DNA of 64,000 nt from Tigriopus japonicus (Eukaryota > Arthropoda > Copepoda > Harpacticoida > Harpacticidae): assembly GCA_010645155.1 (NCBI GenBank), contig CM021315.1, positions 9,542,140-9,606,139 of the forward strand, read 5' to 3'. The position numbers and the translations under genes are program-made. Below are positions 1 through 13,900 of this stretch, in pieces. The notes under the pieces were generated by a model. The model ran no database searches. It worked only from the letters and a program-made list of their open reading frames with translations, and was not told the origin of the DNA. How positions within the stretch are numbered: position 1 is the first letter of the stretch; every line of letters begins with the position of its first letter.

Positions 1-3000
1 CTATTTATCAGAGTGTCAAATTTTAAATCTGCTTCAGGCTAAGGGCGGATTCTTTTCGAGTTATTGCCCTAAAAGTCGGGGTAGTGTCAAAAAACGCTCT
101 GAGATCAAAATTCAAAACGAGGCATCTCAAGCCATTTCGCAATGTCCGGATTTAATGAATGCAAGCTGTCTCACTAACTCTTTTTGGAACTTCCACGTGA
201 TAAGCTAAAACTTGAGTCGGACCAGCCAAAGTGATGTCATTTTGTGCTTCATCTGTTCGTCGTTTGACCAAATGTTGCTTATCTTCAGCACACTCTTTAC
301 CACTGACTTATTGGTTAAAAGGTGTTCGACAGACCGAGTCACAAAAAACATGACTGAAAAGATAGTAGAGTACATACGATCATCATCACTCTTTGAATAA
401 TAGCGGGATGTATTCCGTTTCTGATACACTGAGTGGATTGGATCATGGTTAGCAATCCAAGCCAGCAAAAAGCAAAACAGGAGGGAGAGGAGACACCCTA
501 CTGATTTTGATTTGAATTGATTGTAATTGGTAGAGAACTGATCCTCGGGTGAAAGTGAACTGAAGACAATGCACGCCTTCATGTTCGAGGATCTCGAAGG
601 TGAATGTCAGAAATTTATGTTCTCGCTCTAATCTCACGGGCATTATGATTTGTCTGAGCTTGTTGTGGTGGGCGTTGCTTGATGATAGCATCCTTGTGTT
701 GTAACAGATAAAAAAGTGCGTTGTTCTCCTCAGTTGGTTTCAAGTTATCGATTCCCATTCGATCGATCTGTCACTCATTCATGATATTCTGGGAGCTCAT
801 TTATCGGGACTCGAATTTGAGCCTCGCTTCTCTCAAGTTGGTTTTTAAGTAGGTATTATATAGTTGTTTTTTGGCATTGGAATTAGTTTGTCTAATGTTC
901 ATGGCAAAAAGAGCAACTGAAAATTCAGCGAGAAAGGGTTTAGATTTCTCTCTTTTTTTAGTTAAAAATTTCTTGATTTTTTTTTTCCGATGTGCCCCAT
1001 GATGGAATACTGATAATGGGTAGAATCTATCTTTTTAACCCAAACAACAATATTTAGCCTTTTATGGCTCGGCACATTTTTCCAATTTGAAGCTCATAAT
1101 TTTCCGTGTTTGAAAAAGTGCTGAATCATTGAACACTGGGTCTGTTTTTCGGTTCGATTGGAGTTTTGTCAATACTTGAAACAGGTTCAAAGTACAATGA
1201 TTAATTGAACACCTTTTATTGACTACTTCAGTGTTCATGATGCCCACCGAGTTCAACATTTGCAACGGATTAGCATCAATTTGAATTAGAATGGTCTCGT
1301 TGATTTGGCATCGTTTGAGCTTCAACCACCGCAAAAAGTCAGTCTCGAGATTTGTGTCCATTTACGGAATTTCCTATGATAATTTACCAACTGCCTGGCC
1401 AAAAATAGATCATCACCTCACCTTTTGTGCGGGGCAGAAAAACGACCCCTCTTCGCACTCGTTTGGGATGCCCTTCAACGTCTGGGCATAATTTTCCACG
1501 GCCCCGATTTCATTCATATCAATAGTGAATATGTTTGAGATTGTCAGTGGGCGTAGGAAATCACTCACTCAATCCTTTTCGGGCAATCCGACTTCCTTCT
1601 TCCTCCCTGGTTGGCCAAAAAATTGGCCTCAAACGAGGCTCCAATCTTCCCCATCCCTGCTTTTGGGATGTCCTCTTTTGAATGTGAAATGGTAACCCTG
1701 AAAGGATTTGTTTGGATTGGGCTTGTCCTCGATTCTCAGTCATGAAGGCACTAAACCAATTGTTGAGAGCCCGACCAAGCAATGTCGTTATCACCATGTG
1801 TGGTGTATGTATATATGTGCTCCACTCTCATTTACCACAAGGTTCAATTGCTCGAACACCAATTTAGGACACCTTCATGAAGGTCTTTGCTCTTTGAGTG
1901 ACATAATACTATTTGAATCCGATTTGCACAACCACTTTAATCTTGACTTGAACTCTTCACAAAGGTCTGAAATAGCTGTGACCACTTGGCACAGAGATCT
2001 CGGGTCATTTTTGCAATGAAAACCAAACCTGTTTTGATATGTATTTATGCTCATATCAATTTGACTTGTGTGAGATATGCCGTCGTGCAAACATCTCTTG
2101 GTGTTTCCGTTCAATTTGGTGGCCAAAGTTGTTCCGGAAGCTCAGGAATGTTATCCCTCCACTCATCTGGCCTCTCCAAGAGCTAATTGACGAGTGGGAA
2201 AGTCTAAATCTCAAACAACTCTTTGTGACATCCCAGGTTGTGGCCAAATATGCTTAATAGAACGAGAGAGATATTATTGACCCCCTTGAGGTTTACGTAC
2301 ACACATCTCGTGCGTTTCATTATCCGTACCTGTTTGAGGTGGATCCTCATCATCATCAACATCAACTCTACCCCTTTTCATGGGACTTGATGCCAAAGAT
2401 GGTCAACACTACAATCAAGCCAACAACCCTCTGTGACTCCTCAATGAAGCTCCAAGACCCCGAATCGACCCTCGGTTTCAGTGTAGATTGGCGAGGAAAC
2501 CCATCAAGTACCCAAACTACTCCGGACATACAACGCATGTGTACATATTACATACGTACTCTATAGTTCAGTCAGAAGGGACACTTACTGACACTCACGC
2601 ACGCACCAAATCTCGCTCTTTCTCTTGTGGCTTGAGGGGTGGAATTTGAAATATGGTGGCAATGATTCTGCTTTTGGTTCAGACTCAATCTCAACCCAAA
2701 CACTTTGAGGGGACGAGGAGAGAGAAGAAGGAGCTCTTCTCACTCTTTGCAAGGATGATTCATGGGGTTTTGGCATGAATGGAGAAACTCGGAGACACAC
2801 ATCAAACCACTCGAACGCTCCTTGGGGTTCTGCTCAAAGCAAATTTAACGAAATGAGCGTCTATTATTGAAGTCATGTTCGCTCCCAGGGGGCTAGCTAC
2901 CCTCATAGAGAGCATCTGATTTAATCTTTAAAATTTGTTTACGTGTCGTTAAGACACCTGACAATCTCATATCTGATCGTCTATTTCCCCACCCACCACA

Positions 3001-6000
3001 TACTACTTAACCATGAACACTGTCGAGGGTGTGCAAGTTTTCCAAAACTTCAAATCATTGCGGAAGGGGATTTTTAGGGGAGGTTATTAGGTCCTGTGGC
3101 TTGGGCCGGGTTTAATTGTCTTTGGATGGATGGGATCCTCATTGTTCTGAACTTAAAGAGGCTTCACGGGATGTCCCCTGGTTAGGATGGCCCTAAAAGG
3201 AGCTTCTTGTTAGCGACTGTATTGATAAGTAATCAAAAGACCCCCATTTTTAACCCATTGATGCTCCAGTAAAGACCCCAATCGTTGGGAATGGCCTCTT
3301 GGTTAGGTGGATAAATGAGGAGCAGCAACGCGAAAGAGAAATCGGGTTCAAAACGTGCCCACAGAAGGGTGAGTTAGTTAATTCTCGCTGACCATTTTGG
3401 GAGAGGAATCTGAACTCAATTTGAAAATTTGAATGGACAGGTCCACGCACATTTAATGGACTCCTTAACGAGCACTACGAACATGAACGACTTAGTGCGT
3501 CACTTGGGTCAGGTTGGTTCCGAGATTATCTCTCTCTCCCATTCAAATGAGATGAGCAATAATTGATAAACAAGTTATGGACATGAAAGATCTCTCTTTC
3601 ACTTGGTCAAATCGTATGAAAAGAGGATTCGCCTGGGTGGCCGACTGTTCACGGAGACGCTTTAAATATTTGGACTCCAAACACTCGAGAAATGGAGCCA
3701 AGTGTTGATTCAGGACATGGGGGAGGCTTTCAACTGACAACAATCAGCATATATCTTGGGGTCCTCGTACCAATAATGGACGCTAAGGGCTTCTAATGAA
3801 TGACAATGAACTGAAGTACTTTGAAGATCCTCCTTTGAGTATCAGATGTCTGTCTGGTGATTTAAATGATTTTGCTCAAGTGAATAGGCCACAATCAAGG
3901 TCTCAAGAGGAGCAAGATGGTCATTTGTCCAAACATTTATTTCACGTGAACGAAGGCAGGATTGTTCAAGAATAAAAGCAAGTCCACTTTTTGTTACCCA
4001 CGTGCTACCTCTTCACGTCGAAACTTATCTTGACGTGAAGGTGATGTAATAATTTTCCCCTCATACAAAGGCAGCGCTCAAAATGAATCTGAGGAAGTGG
4101 AAAAGAATCAAGCTGGGAATGCCCATTTAAGGTTGTTTGGTCGTTGTCCCGAAGAATGGACTTAATTTAGAGCAAGACTTATGGATGATCACCCTGAAGA
4201 CACACTCTCTAAATTTGGGGGAGGCCGTCAAAAAGAAGACTCGAAGTGTTCTACTTCTTTCGACTTTTTTTGGTGGTCTGAAGGATCTACAGACGAGTAG
4301 CGACATCGCCCCTTGACTTCGATGACTCCGCTCCATCCAAAGAGGCTCTTTTGTGAGGCCAAATTTACTCAAGTCGATGGTCTTTGTCTATCACGAGCTT
4401 CCAGTGTACCTTGGCATGAACTTCTTGGAAAAGCTTGGAATTGCAAAAGCTTTCCGGCCAGAGTCCATTAATGAAACATGTGCATATTGTCGATTTCTCC
4501 GAGTCAATTGCTAAACGCTATTCGCAAACTAAAGAGCTACATTCTGATGAAGTTTTCTTCTGTTAAGAAGTCCTTCAAAGGAGAGTTGGATCTTAGGCTG
4601 GTTGATCATGAGGATGGCTCAAAGTGGATTCGCCAGGCTATCCCCCAAGGGAAACCCAGAAGACCTCGCCCTGAGGGAATTGCGAGAAGGAAATCATTTT
4701 TGACACAAGGTTAAATTACTTGGACAAACAATTGGCCATTTCTTCATCCTCAGATTCGTTCTTGAGGATGGCGGACTCGTCATTTTTCATCAGGTTGGTT
4801 CGCTCATGACACAGAACATATTCTACTTACCTCTCAAGCTCTCTTATGATTAATGGATTAGAGCCACATGGAGCAATTAGCTAGGTACAATTGCAATCTC
4901 AATTCCCCCTGCTTTGAGTCGCTCGCGGGCTCACCAATAATTAGTCCCAATATCAGTGCATACCAAATATGACTTGGGATAATGAGATTTCTATGGAGCC
5001 TGTCGTATGTCCGTCCAACTGTTCATTGGCGTATTATTCAAGAAGGCTTCCTCTTACACCACATTCATCCATGGGAGGCAGGTTGAATGTCTCCGCTGAT
5101 TAAGGCTCCATTGTCTTCTTATTAATTCCCGAGCTGAGCTTTTGTGTATCCATACATGTACATATATACGGATTGTCCATTGGATGTGATGTTGGTGGGC
5201 GTTGGTGCCAATGTCAATTGGACAAGTGCACCCCCTATTGTACTACTACCAATGAACAATGACATGCAAATTGCAATTGGGATTTACGTGCCATATAGTA
5301 AAGAGCTTTCATAATTCCACATTGACTTCTTGTCGTATGGAGGGAATAAGGAATGTGTCTCTAAAGTCCATCACTTTGAGTTAGCTTCAGCTTTGGCATG
5401 TCAAGAGTCGTTTGATTTTTCTCTGAAAAAGTAATGAATGTCCGCCTGCGCATCTTCTAATTTACGGAGAACCAAATATGTCCGAGTGTTTTTCTCTACC
5501 TTCAAACAAAGATTGACATCTTTGTCACAATTTTCGGCGAAAAACTCTCTCGCTCTCGACTCTCAGTCTATCCATCCCCCATCTATCCATCCACAAACCG
5601 GCTTTGTCGTCCCGAACATTGTCATTTGCGTCACAGTGCTCTACATACATTCGGCAATATTCTTTTCCATTTTAAGGCTCACAGAGAAAGCTAGATGAGA
5701 TTTAGATTTTGAAATTGAACTTTAATATTTTCTTTCAAGTGAAATCAACGCGTTATCGTTACTTACATCAGATGAATCTATGAGAAGTGGTTGATTTTAT
5801 TTGTGGTTGAATTGCAAAGTTCTGACTGGTCTTTGGATCTCTGTGGTTGGCCTCTTCATAATGAATGGCATTGTTTGTCCGGCTGGGTTGTCATAAACCA
5901 TCCAAAAGAGTTGGAAGAACAGCTCTTCAATATAATTTGGAAGAGGAGGCACAAAAAAGAACCATGGTGGACGAAAGGACACAATCTTATTTGGTTTCGG

Positions 6001-6966
6001 TGTCGTGTTTCAGTTCATACATACATAGTCAAATGCGATAATGTCAAACGATAATCGAAAACTGCCAGCAAACTTTTACCATACTCTTGCCTAAGTTTTC
6101 TTTGAGTTTAAACGGTTTTCATGAACTTTCCGTGTCTCTACTCATGTAAAGGTGTCTTGAAACCCTTTCACAAAATAGTACAATTCTGACGGAATCACTA
6201 ACAGGTTGACATTATCCTTGGACATCAAGAGCCCTTTGTTGACTTCTCCTTCGGTCTTGCACATTAAGACTTTGTGTCTGTACTTGTTCAGTTGACCGTT
6301 TCCAGAGCGAAGGTAGGGGATTTTTTTTTCATTCTTTTGAGCTGCATTGCCCGAAGGGATAAGAGATAAATACAAAAGCCATAAAGTTATATTGGGCATG
6401 AGTCGGAAAAGGGATCTCGAGATGGGGAGAAGGACCTCGAGGAACAGAGAAAGAGGGGGAGGAAAGTGGGAAGTGGGTTGGCTTAAACGAGTTGAGATTC
6501 TCGACCATTGTTTCACTGACTGCATTATCAAACACGAGTGGGTCTTTTGCATCTCAATTAAGAATTGAAACCCTCCCTGGGTGCAATTTCAGTTTTGGAG
6601 CCGGACCTTACGTGTTTACTTGTTTTCATATTTCAAAAGACTGACTTGAAATTTCACGTCACAAGCCAAACACACGTGTGTTTATACAATATACTACAAT
6701 GCCTGTACGAGATGTATGTACTACAAGCAGGTTCAACCCTTTGAACGGCGCAGGATTTTTTTTCCCCGAGTCCTTTTCTCTTCGTTCGTTCGTTCATTCA
6801 CTCGAGGTTGTCCGTTATGGAGTGAGACGCCTTTTGAGGCAGAGATTATGATAACAATTTAGGAGGTCTTTGCCAGGCATGGATGGCTCTGATGACTCAT
6901 CGTTAATGCCTTGTGTCCAATCTGTCAGGGATGCATGATGATTGGGTTTCTCTTTTCTGTTTTTAG
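1..6966. other. Non-coding stretch upstream of the first Ig gene
   Basis: I find no exon set here that reads as a known protein in either strand. Short open frames exist but none shows a domain, a signal peptide with a donor site, or a conserved splice pattern. It may be intron or 5' flank of the Sidestep-like gene that is visible from 6967, because that gene still lacks its signal peptide and first Ig domain. A TTCG tetranucleotide run lies near 6781-6796. A possible decayed retroelement lies near 4380-4960 and is listed separately. Confidence 0.5.
4380..4960 (+). pseudogene. Possible decayed retroelement coding relic
   Basis: Read on the plus strand, fragments such as LPVYLGMNFLEKLG (about 4397-4438) resemble the conserved end of a retroelement aspartic protease (a '(L)GMDFL' pattern). 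A further open stretch to 4714 contains DHEDGSKWIRQAIPQG. Stops interrupt the reading frame repeatedly, so no protein is made. This rests on a short pattern match only; the alternative is chance similarity in non-coding DNA. Confidence 0.2.
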
Positions 6967-9900
6967 TGCCTCCGAATTCACCGCGGATTATTAGCGAGGA
7001 TCGGCGGATCGACACTTCCAAAGCGATTGCTGGAGTCTATCAGGAAGATGATGTCATGCGATTGAAATGCGATGTGGTGGGAGGTGGGCCTAAGATGGGG
7101 GTGCTTTCAAGGGTTTCATTAGTTAATAGTTATCGATGTACCGTGATTCTAGGTCGTCCTTTGCCCTCGGTCACTTGGTGGATCAATGGGAATCTGATCG
7201 ACGATTCATACTTCAACGAAGGCACGGATACCGTGGTCAATCGCCTCCAAGAAATGAAGGCCGAAAGGTGGGTTGGCATCGGGCAATCTGGGCCACTGGA
7301 GCAAGGTCTAAGTATTATTATCATAAGTATTGCTTGACTGTTGATTCAGTTGGAAATTTCCAAGCCGGAGCGTGTCAACAATGCGTGTGTTTTTTGATGT
7401 GTCCTCGTTACTTATTTTCGCAGACATCTGGATGGAGCTCAGATCGAGTGCCGTGCTTCAAACAACAATGTCAGTCAGCCCCAGTCACGCATACTTGAGA
7501 TAAAAATCAACCGTAAGTACTTGCACCGCGAATAGTCGCACTCTTTGGCTTCCATCCCCGGGGAACTTCTCGCAAAATGGACCAATTTCATCGAGAAGTT
7601 CCGAGGTATTTCAAGTGAAAGTGGAGGAGGGGTGCAGGTCCATGACAAAGGGGTCCATGCGTATTGCAGCAACGACAATGAGGTCTTGTGTTGATGCTCG
7701 GTGCCCTCCCAAGAGCTGAAGAGAAGTACTGATGGACTCACTGACTAACCGACTTCTGCTCGCCTTTTGTACGAGAACACTACATGAAATGTCAGTTCAA
7801 GTAAAAACTAACTTCGGAGCTCGTTTGAGACGTATTTTTGCAAGCCGCATGTCAACTATTGACCCATTTGTCTTGAAGCCCAAGGTTGGCTTTGGCTTAT
7901 CCGCTATTTGTCATTTTGAAGAACTGTTCTCGGGTGTGGGCCAATAGCGAATTTGAACTTGCCATTACTTCGCCCCAACCCCCCGAAAACAGAACTGATG
8001 AGGAGTGTACATACAGCCGTCTTTGGCCCATTCAAAGTGATGATCTTGCCAGCTGCTCGAGGTATAAATCAAGAATTATGCATAAACACACCGACCGAGT
8101 AAATTGGGTCGATCTAAATTCCGGGATCCCATCCCCCTTAGTTCCTGACTCATGGCTTCGGCATTAATTAGTGGCCCTAACATTCAATATTGGTGCCACT
8201 TTGAAAGGAAGTCATTCTCGGCTAAAAAGAGGTTATCTCATCTGTGGATGTGGCCAATTCATTTGTCATCTCCTTTAGTAAAAATGGCAATTTTCTTCTA
8301 TGCATTCCTGCTCCGGTTCTCTTTCCTATTCCGAAACGTCGCCGGGAACTCGAGGGTCGAAGGCTACCTTTTTCCTCCAAAAAGAGAGCAGGAAAACTCG
8401 CAAACGGGTCCAGGGAACAAGGGAACCAAGTGGGCTATTAAGAGAGATAGAGGCAGGGCAAGAAAAGCCACTGGGATGACGATATTATTGCACTTTGGTA
8501 TTTTCTATCCACCCCTTCTGCCGTTTATTATTGAAGAGTTGCGTTCCAAAAGTGGAACAGCAGAGAGGACTCTCTATGAGAACAGATCCATGATTGGTTT
8601 TCTGAACGGAACAGATGAATAGAAACATTTTCCATTTGGATTCTAATTTTCTGATCCAACTTGCGATGTCGGGATGAGTCAGAACGATGAGTTTTCTAAA
8701 CAAGGCCGTAAAAATGTCGAGATGAATAAAAGATAGTGGAGCATGCTCATTTCATTGCTCGTACAATGTTGTTTAAGGACCTCAGGCACTTTAAAGTGCT
8801 TACCTACCGACGATTCCCGTTTAATACTCCATCATTTCGAACGAGGCTTATAGATTATAACGCCACTTGAGCGTTTTCGCCTTGAGAACACTTTGGACAG
8901 GGTTTAAAGGCCAAAAATTGAATTTACACGTCGACTTTGAAAGAAAGGAGCCAAGGGAGCAATTGAAAATTCAAGGAATAGCCTGGATGCGCCTGATGAA
9001 AAAGCCACAAATTTTCCGCTTTCACGCCTTCCTTAGTTCCTTCCGTCCTCCCCTGTCTTGCCACCACTCCTCATTCCGCTCTCTTTCCATCTTTCTTCTC
9101 CTCTTCTTTCTCTCCTTTTCCCCATTATTAAAGGCCATCACCATGGTGAAGATGCACCCCATTCAGAATTGCTTAATTTCTTCCGCCTCTTCTACCGAAA
9201 TGACCCCCAAATTAGATTTTCACAAATATGACTGGTTATATATGATGGTTTACTATTTCAGTGAGACCGGTTTCCGTGACCATCATCCAAAAACCTGAGT
9301 ACGTTCGTGTGGGGCAAGAATATGAATTAGTTTGCCAAGCCTTCGGATCCAAACCGGAAGCCATCATCACGTGGTACAAAGGCCGCGAAGTGGTTCACGA
9401 CGAACGGGTCACTGTAAGTTCGATAAGAAGAATATTCGACTTCAAGAAATGGCCATTGAAGTGAGATCCTCCCTCCCCTTTGTTACAGTCTCATTACCAG
9501 GAGAATCCGGAGGTGACGAATAGCTTACTCAAGTATCGGCCTCGTCGAGCTGACAATGGAAAACGAATCACTTGCCGCGCTCAAAACCCTGCTATGCCCT
9601 TGTCAGCCATTGAAGACTCGCTTGTCCTAGCCGTGATGTGTGAGTTTTTATTTATCTAGTTATTAAGTTAGGTCATATTGTAGGATCTTCGTTGGTCATT
9701 TTTGATCCTGTGAGGAATTCTCAAGCCCATTTGAACCGCAATGCATTTGAACGTGCGTGTTTGTTCGGCTCGATGAAGGCGAATCAAAAAGTTCAGAGTG
9801 CTTGGCAAATGCCCTCGGGGGCATCCAGAAGAGCGAATGGATGGTAGCAGCCCAAATCTCCTTTTGAATAAGCAGATATTGTTTATGCAAAACTCTTATC

Positions 9901-10940
9901 TTGAGATCAAGAAGCCGTTTTCAGTTGGGCTCACTCACCCTCTTTCTCTTTGGAAACTCTCGAAGGAGTTAGTTCATGGGTGAGATGGCCTTGTAAGATC
10001 GGGAACTGTTCTATTTACTTACGTACGTACAGACAGCATCGCTACATACATGATGCGCTCATTTATCGTCAAATGCAAATATGAAGCTCAGAGTTTGGCT
10101 AATTCCTCTCCTGTATTTTTTGATTCACCCAATTGTTCGAGAACAACGGAAATCATACAAGTCCCATCTCATGTCATCTAGGACTGTAGGAACTTGGAAA
10201 GCCGTTTGAAGTTGCGAAGTCAAGAGCGTAATGGTCTTCTTGGATGTGAATTGAAAGAATTTGAAAAGCTCGAAGACCGTTGTTTTGGTTCCGATTTCAG
10301 ATCCACCCATCGTTCAATTGGGCTTGGGTCGATCCATCCAACCTGATGATATCAAGGAACGCGATGATGTCTATTTCGAATGCGATGTCAAAGCCAACCC
10401 GCCCATTCAAGGCATCGAATGGCAGCATAATGTAAGTAGTTATCTTATCCATTGTGGGTTTTGATTCAAATTCAGCCATGGTCTCTCCCCTTTCTCTTCG
10501 TCTCATAAAGATATTTGTTATCTGTTGGAAAAATCCTGTTTTTATCATTTATTATTCTTTGTCGTCTTGGTTGGCGTCCCATTATGAGGTAGACACGGGC
10601 ACGTTACCCATCTCGTATTGGAATTCCATATTCATAGCCAATGTCACACAAAATCAGGCAAGCTCGTAAATATCATTTTCAAGAGATTTGCTTTAAGCCT
10701 CATCCTCATTGGGCCAGAAAGGAAGGAACTACTGCCTTTTATTTACTTTGTGTCCTGAATTTCTCGACCGATTCTACTGAAGAAGAAGAAGAAGGAGACG
10801 AAGCTACAGAATGCACCCGAGCATGACGAAAGCCCATAAGAATAATTTCTCTCCGGAACGAAATTAAGATGCCATTCAACTCGGCAAACGACATTTCTTG
10901 TTTTTTGTGTGGTTGATAATCTCATTCCTCTGTTCCGCCC

Positions 10941-10989
<49 letters not shown>

Positions 10990-13900
10990 GCATTCAAAGC
11001 CTCTATGTATCTCTTTCCAAGAGAGTGAATTGATGTGGAGATGTAATGTGTTTATCTGAAAACGCATAACTCTGTCAATAGCTCACTTCTATGTTCGATT
11101 AGCACCCTGGGAGAGGCTATTTATGACCCGTTAACGACCTAGAGCGAGTTTGAGAAAAGTAAAAACTACCACCTTCTAATTTTGATTAGTGCTCATCGAC
11201 TACCGAACTCTTAGTCGATTTTGGTTTCAGATTGAAGTAAAAACCTCTAAAACCAACTTTCAATCTAGTTATCGATATCAAATAGTGATTGTTCAGTCAC
11301 AATTGCTTTAATAATGGTGTTTTCTTACATTTAACGAGATAATATTGCATTTGAAATGGCTTTCAAGATAATAAGAAACTAAGCTCTGAACTGTAAAAAT
11401 ACATATGGTCACAATATTTGTATTTTTGTTATTACTATCCAAGTGAATTTGCGTTTAGTTCGTGTCTTTGCCGAAAATAACAATTCAAAAATGCACCGTT
11501 TCAACTGTTTCCCCAAATTTTAATCCAAATACGGATATGCTTAATGTCCAACACGTTGTATTTTCGTGTCTGACATTTCAGGGCAGAACTCTGGAGCACA
11601 ATGTGGCACGAGGGGTAATCCTGAGCAATCAGAGTCTGGTCATCCAAAGGATATCCCGTGATGACGCGGGCGAATATATTTGCAAGGCGGAAAATGCTCA
11701 CGGAGCAGGAAAAAGTAACCCAGTTCTGCTCAGCATCAAATGTGAGTACTCATTATGAAAGCGATAGACAATCAATTTGAGCAGCAGTTCTTGGCAACAA
11801 ATTTTCGACGAAGATGGCCCTTAATTCAAGAGACTTTGCTATTGTTTTGCCTCCATCTAGTGGCGGATTTTGACGCTTCCATGTAATTTCTCGTAATCCA
11901 ATCAACCTTGAAAACGGAACTTTTGCTTCAAGTAGTGAACATCCATGCGCTTTGGCTAAATTACAAAATAAGATATTTCTCGTGTCAGTCAAATCTCGTC
12001 AAGTTTCTCAATTTAATTCAAAGGAAATTTATAATGTACAACAGAAAGTAATAACAGTTTTAAATCTTGTAGATCGGCCAGTATGTCAACACGGTGCCGA
12101 GTCACCTCAGTTTGGCGTTGTTCAAGGCGGAAATGTGACTCTCCAATGCAACGTTTTGGCCAATCCTCCCGTTCATCAATTTCGTTGGTGGGTGAACAAG
12201 GACGGAAAAGCCATTGAAGTCAGACCTGAGGACATTCGTTCCCTCGAGAGTTCGAGCTCCATTATCTATTCGTGAGTGTCTCACATTTTAAGCTTGACAT
12301 CCAGTACAGCATTCCGAAGTTAATCGTTGCTTCTATTTTATTTCAGCCCTGAGAGTGAATTGGACTACGGGTCAGTGAGCTGTATGGCCACGAATGCCAT
12401 TGGGAGGCAAAACCATCCCTGTACCTTTATCATTACTGCTGCTAGTAAGGCATTTCAGTTTTTTTAGGAAATAATGCTCTGGTTGTAAAAAAAAAATCTT
12501 TATTCTGTAAAGCCAAGCCGCAGAGACCCGAGAATTGCCATGTTCACAATTCCACCAATGGCGGTGGACATCAAATTCTGGAACTCAAGTGCGATCCTCC
12601 TTACAATGGAGGCTTGGACACTAGTTATGTATTGGAGGTGAGTCTTTAGTTGAAATTATTAATGCTTTGTGTCTTAACAGAGGCAGTTCCTGCTTCAGAT
12701 CTACGATACGAAAATGAATCGGTTGCGGCACAACTTCACGAGTCAGAGCGCACCTCATTTTGTCCTCCGCGACCTCCGCAGCCTCCATCCACTTCGTTTT
12801 CGCTTGTACGCTGTGAATGCCAGAGGTGTGAGTGAAAACAGTGAAATTCCCGTGGTGATGGTGAACCAACCGGAGAAGCACACGGACACAAGTGAGAAAT
12901 CATTAATAAGTAAAATTAAGAGTTCAAGTTTCATTAGCACTTCCTGGAGTATGGAGCGTTTGAGGCTTACTGAAACATGGCTTGACACTGATTGTTGGCC
13001 AAAATTAGGTGCACGGATGTGCACGGCATTTGAATTTAATGTTATTAGTAGAGCTAGGGAAAAAAAATTTTTACATCAAAAAATATTTTTTACATTTTTT
13101 GCCAATTTTACGTGAATATAACATTTTAATTTTATTTGACATTTTTTGGAAAATTTCAACATTTTCTTAACATTTTTTGTACTTTTTGCTCAAAAATGTC
13201 ATCCCAAAACCGGTTCTGAGGGACCAATTAATCAAATGAAGGCTTGAAATTTCCCGCCAAAATTTCCCGCTAAAATTGTCATCGTTCAACTTTACATTTT
13301 ATGATGCCAATTAATCAAAATCTTTGGAAAGGGGAAAAAAGTGCCCTTTAAGTTCTTTTTGTTATTGTGAAAAAGTTCACATCAGAAACTTTGTGACCTT
13401 GTTTCTGTGATTATTTTACGTGGGCTAAATAGCTATGTGTAGAGTAAAGTATGTTTTAAGTTGGCACTGTTGCCATTATTTACTCAGACTTTCTTATACG
13501 TATATTGCCTTTTAAAGGGTCTGAATGTGCTATCTGACTTATAACATAAACTGTTTTGACGTCTAGCTTATAAAAACACCCTGCTATGTGAAGCGCAACC
13601 TCCCGTTTTTTTTAAGCTAGAGTTTTGACGGCATTATTTCCTTCAGATGTCTGGTCACACTGTCTTACGTAGAATTCTCAAGTCCTCCACACATCTAGTC
13701 CTATTTCTCACACATTTCGTTGACTTTTTGCCCTAATTTTTAACATTTTTTTGCTCTTTTTGCTCTAAATTTCAACATTTTTTGCCCTTTTTGCCCTATA
13801 TTTCAAAATTTTTTGCCCTTTTTCCTGACATTTTAATGACATTTTTTGGACGTTTTTCCAACATTTTTTCCCGGGCTCTAGTTATTAGTAACATCAATTG

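Noticed and set aside
6142..6552. 136-codon minus-strand frame
   Set aside because: No domain or conserved pattern; Pro/Ser-rich low-complexity read-through of purine/pyrimidine-rich DNA.
8152..8622. 156-codon plus-strand frame in an intron of the Sidestep-like gene
   Set aside because: It lies between two well-supported Ig exons in the same strand, shows no domain, and its composition looks like intron sequence read through.
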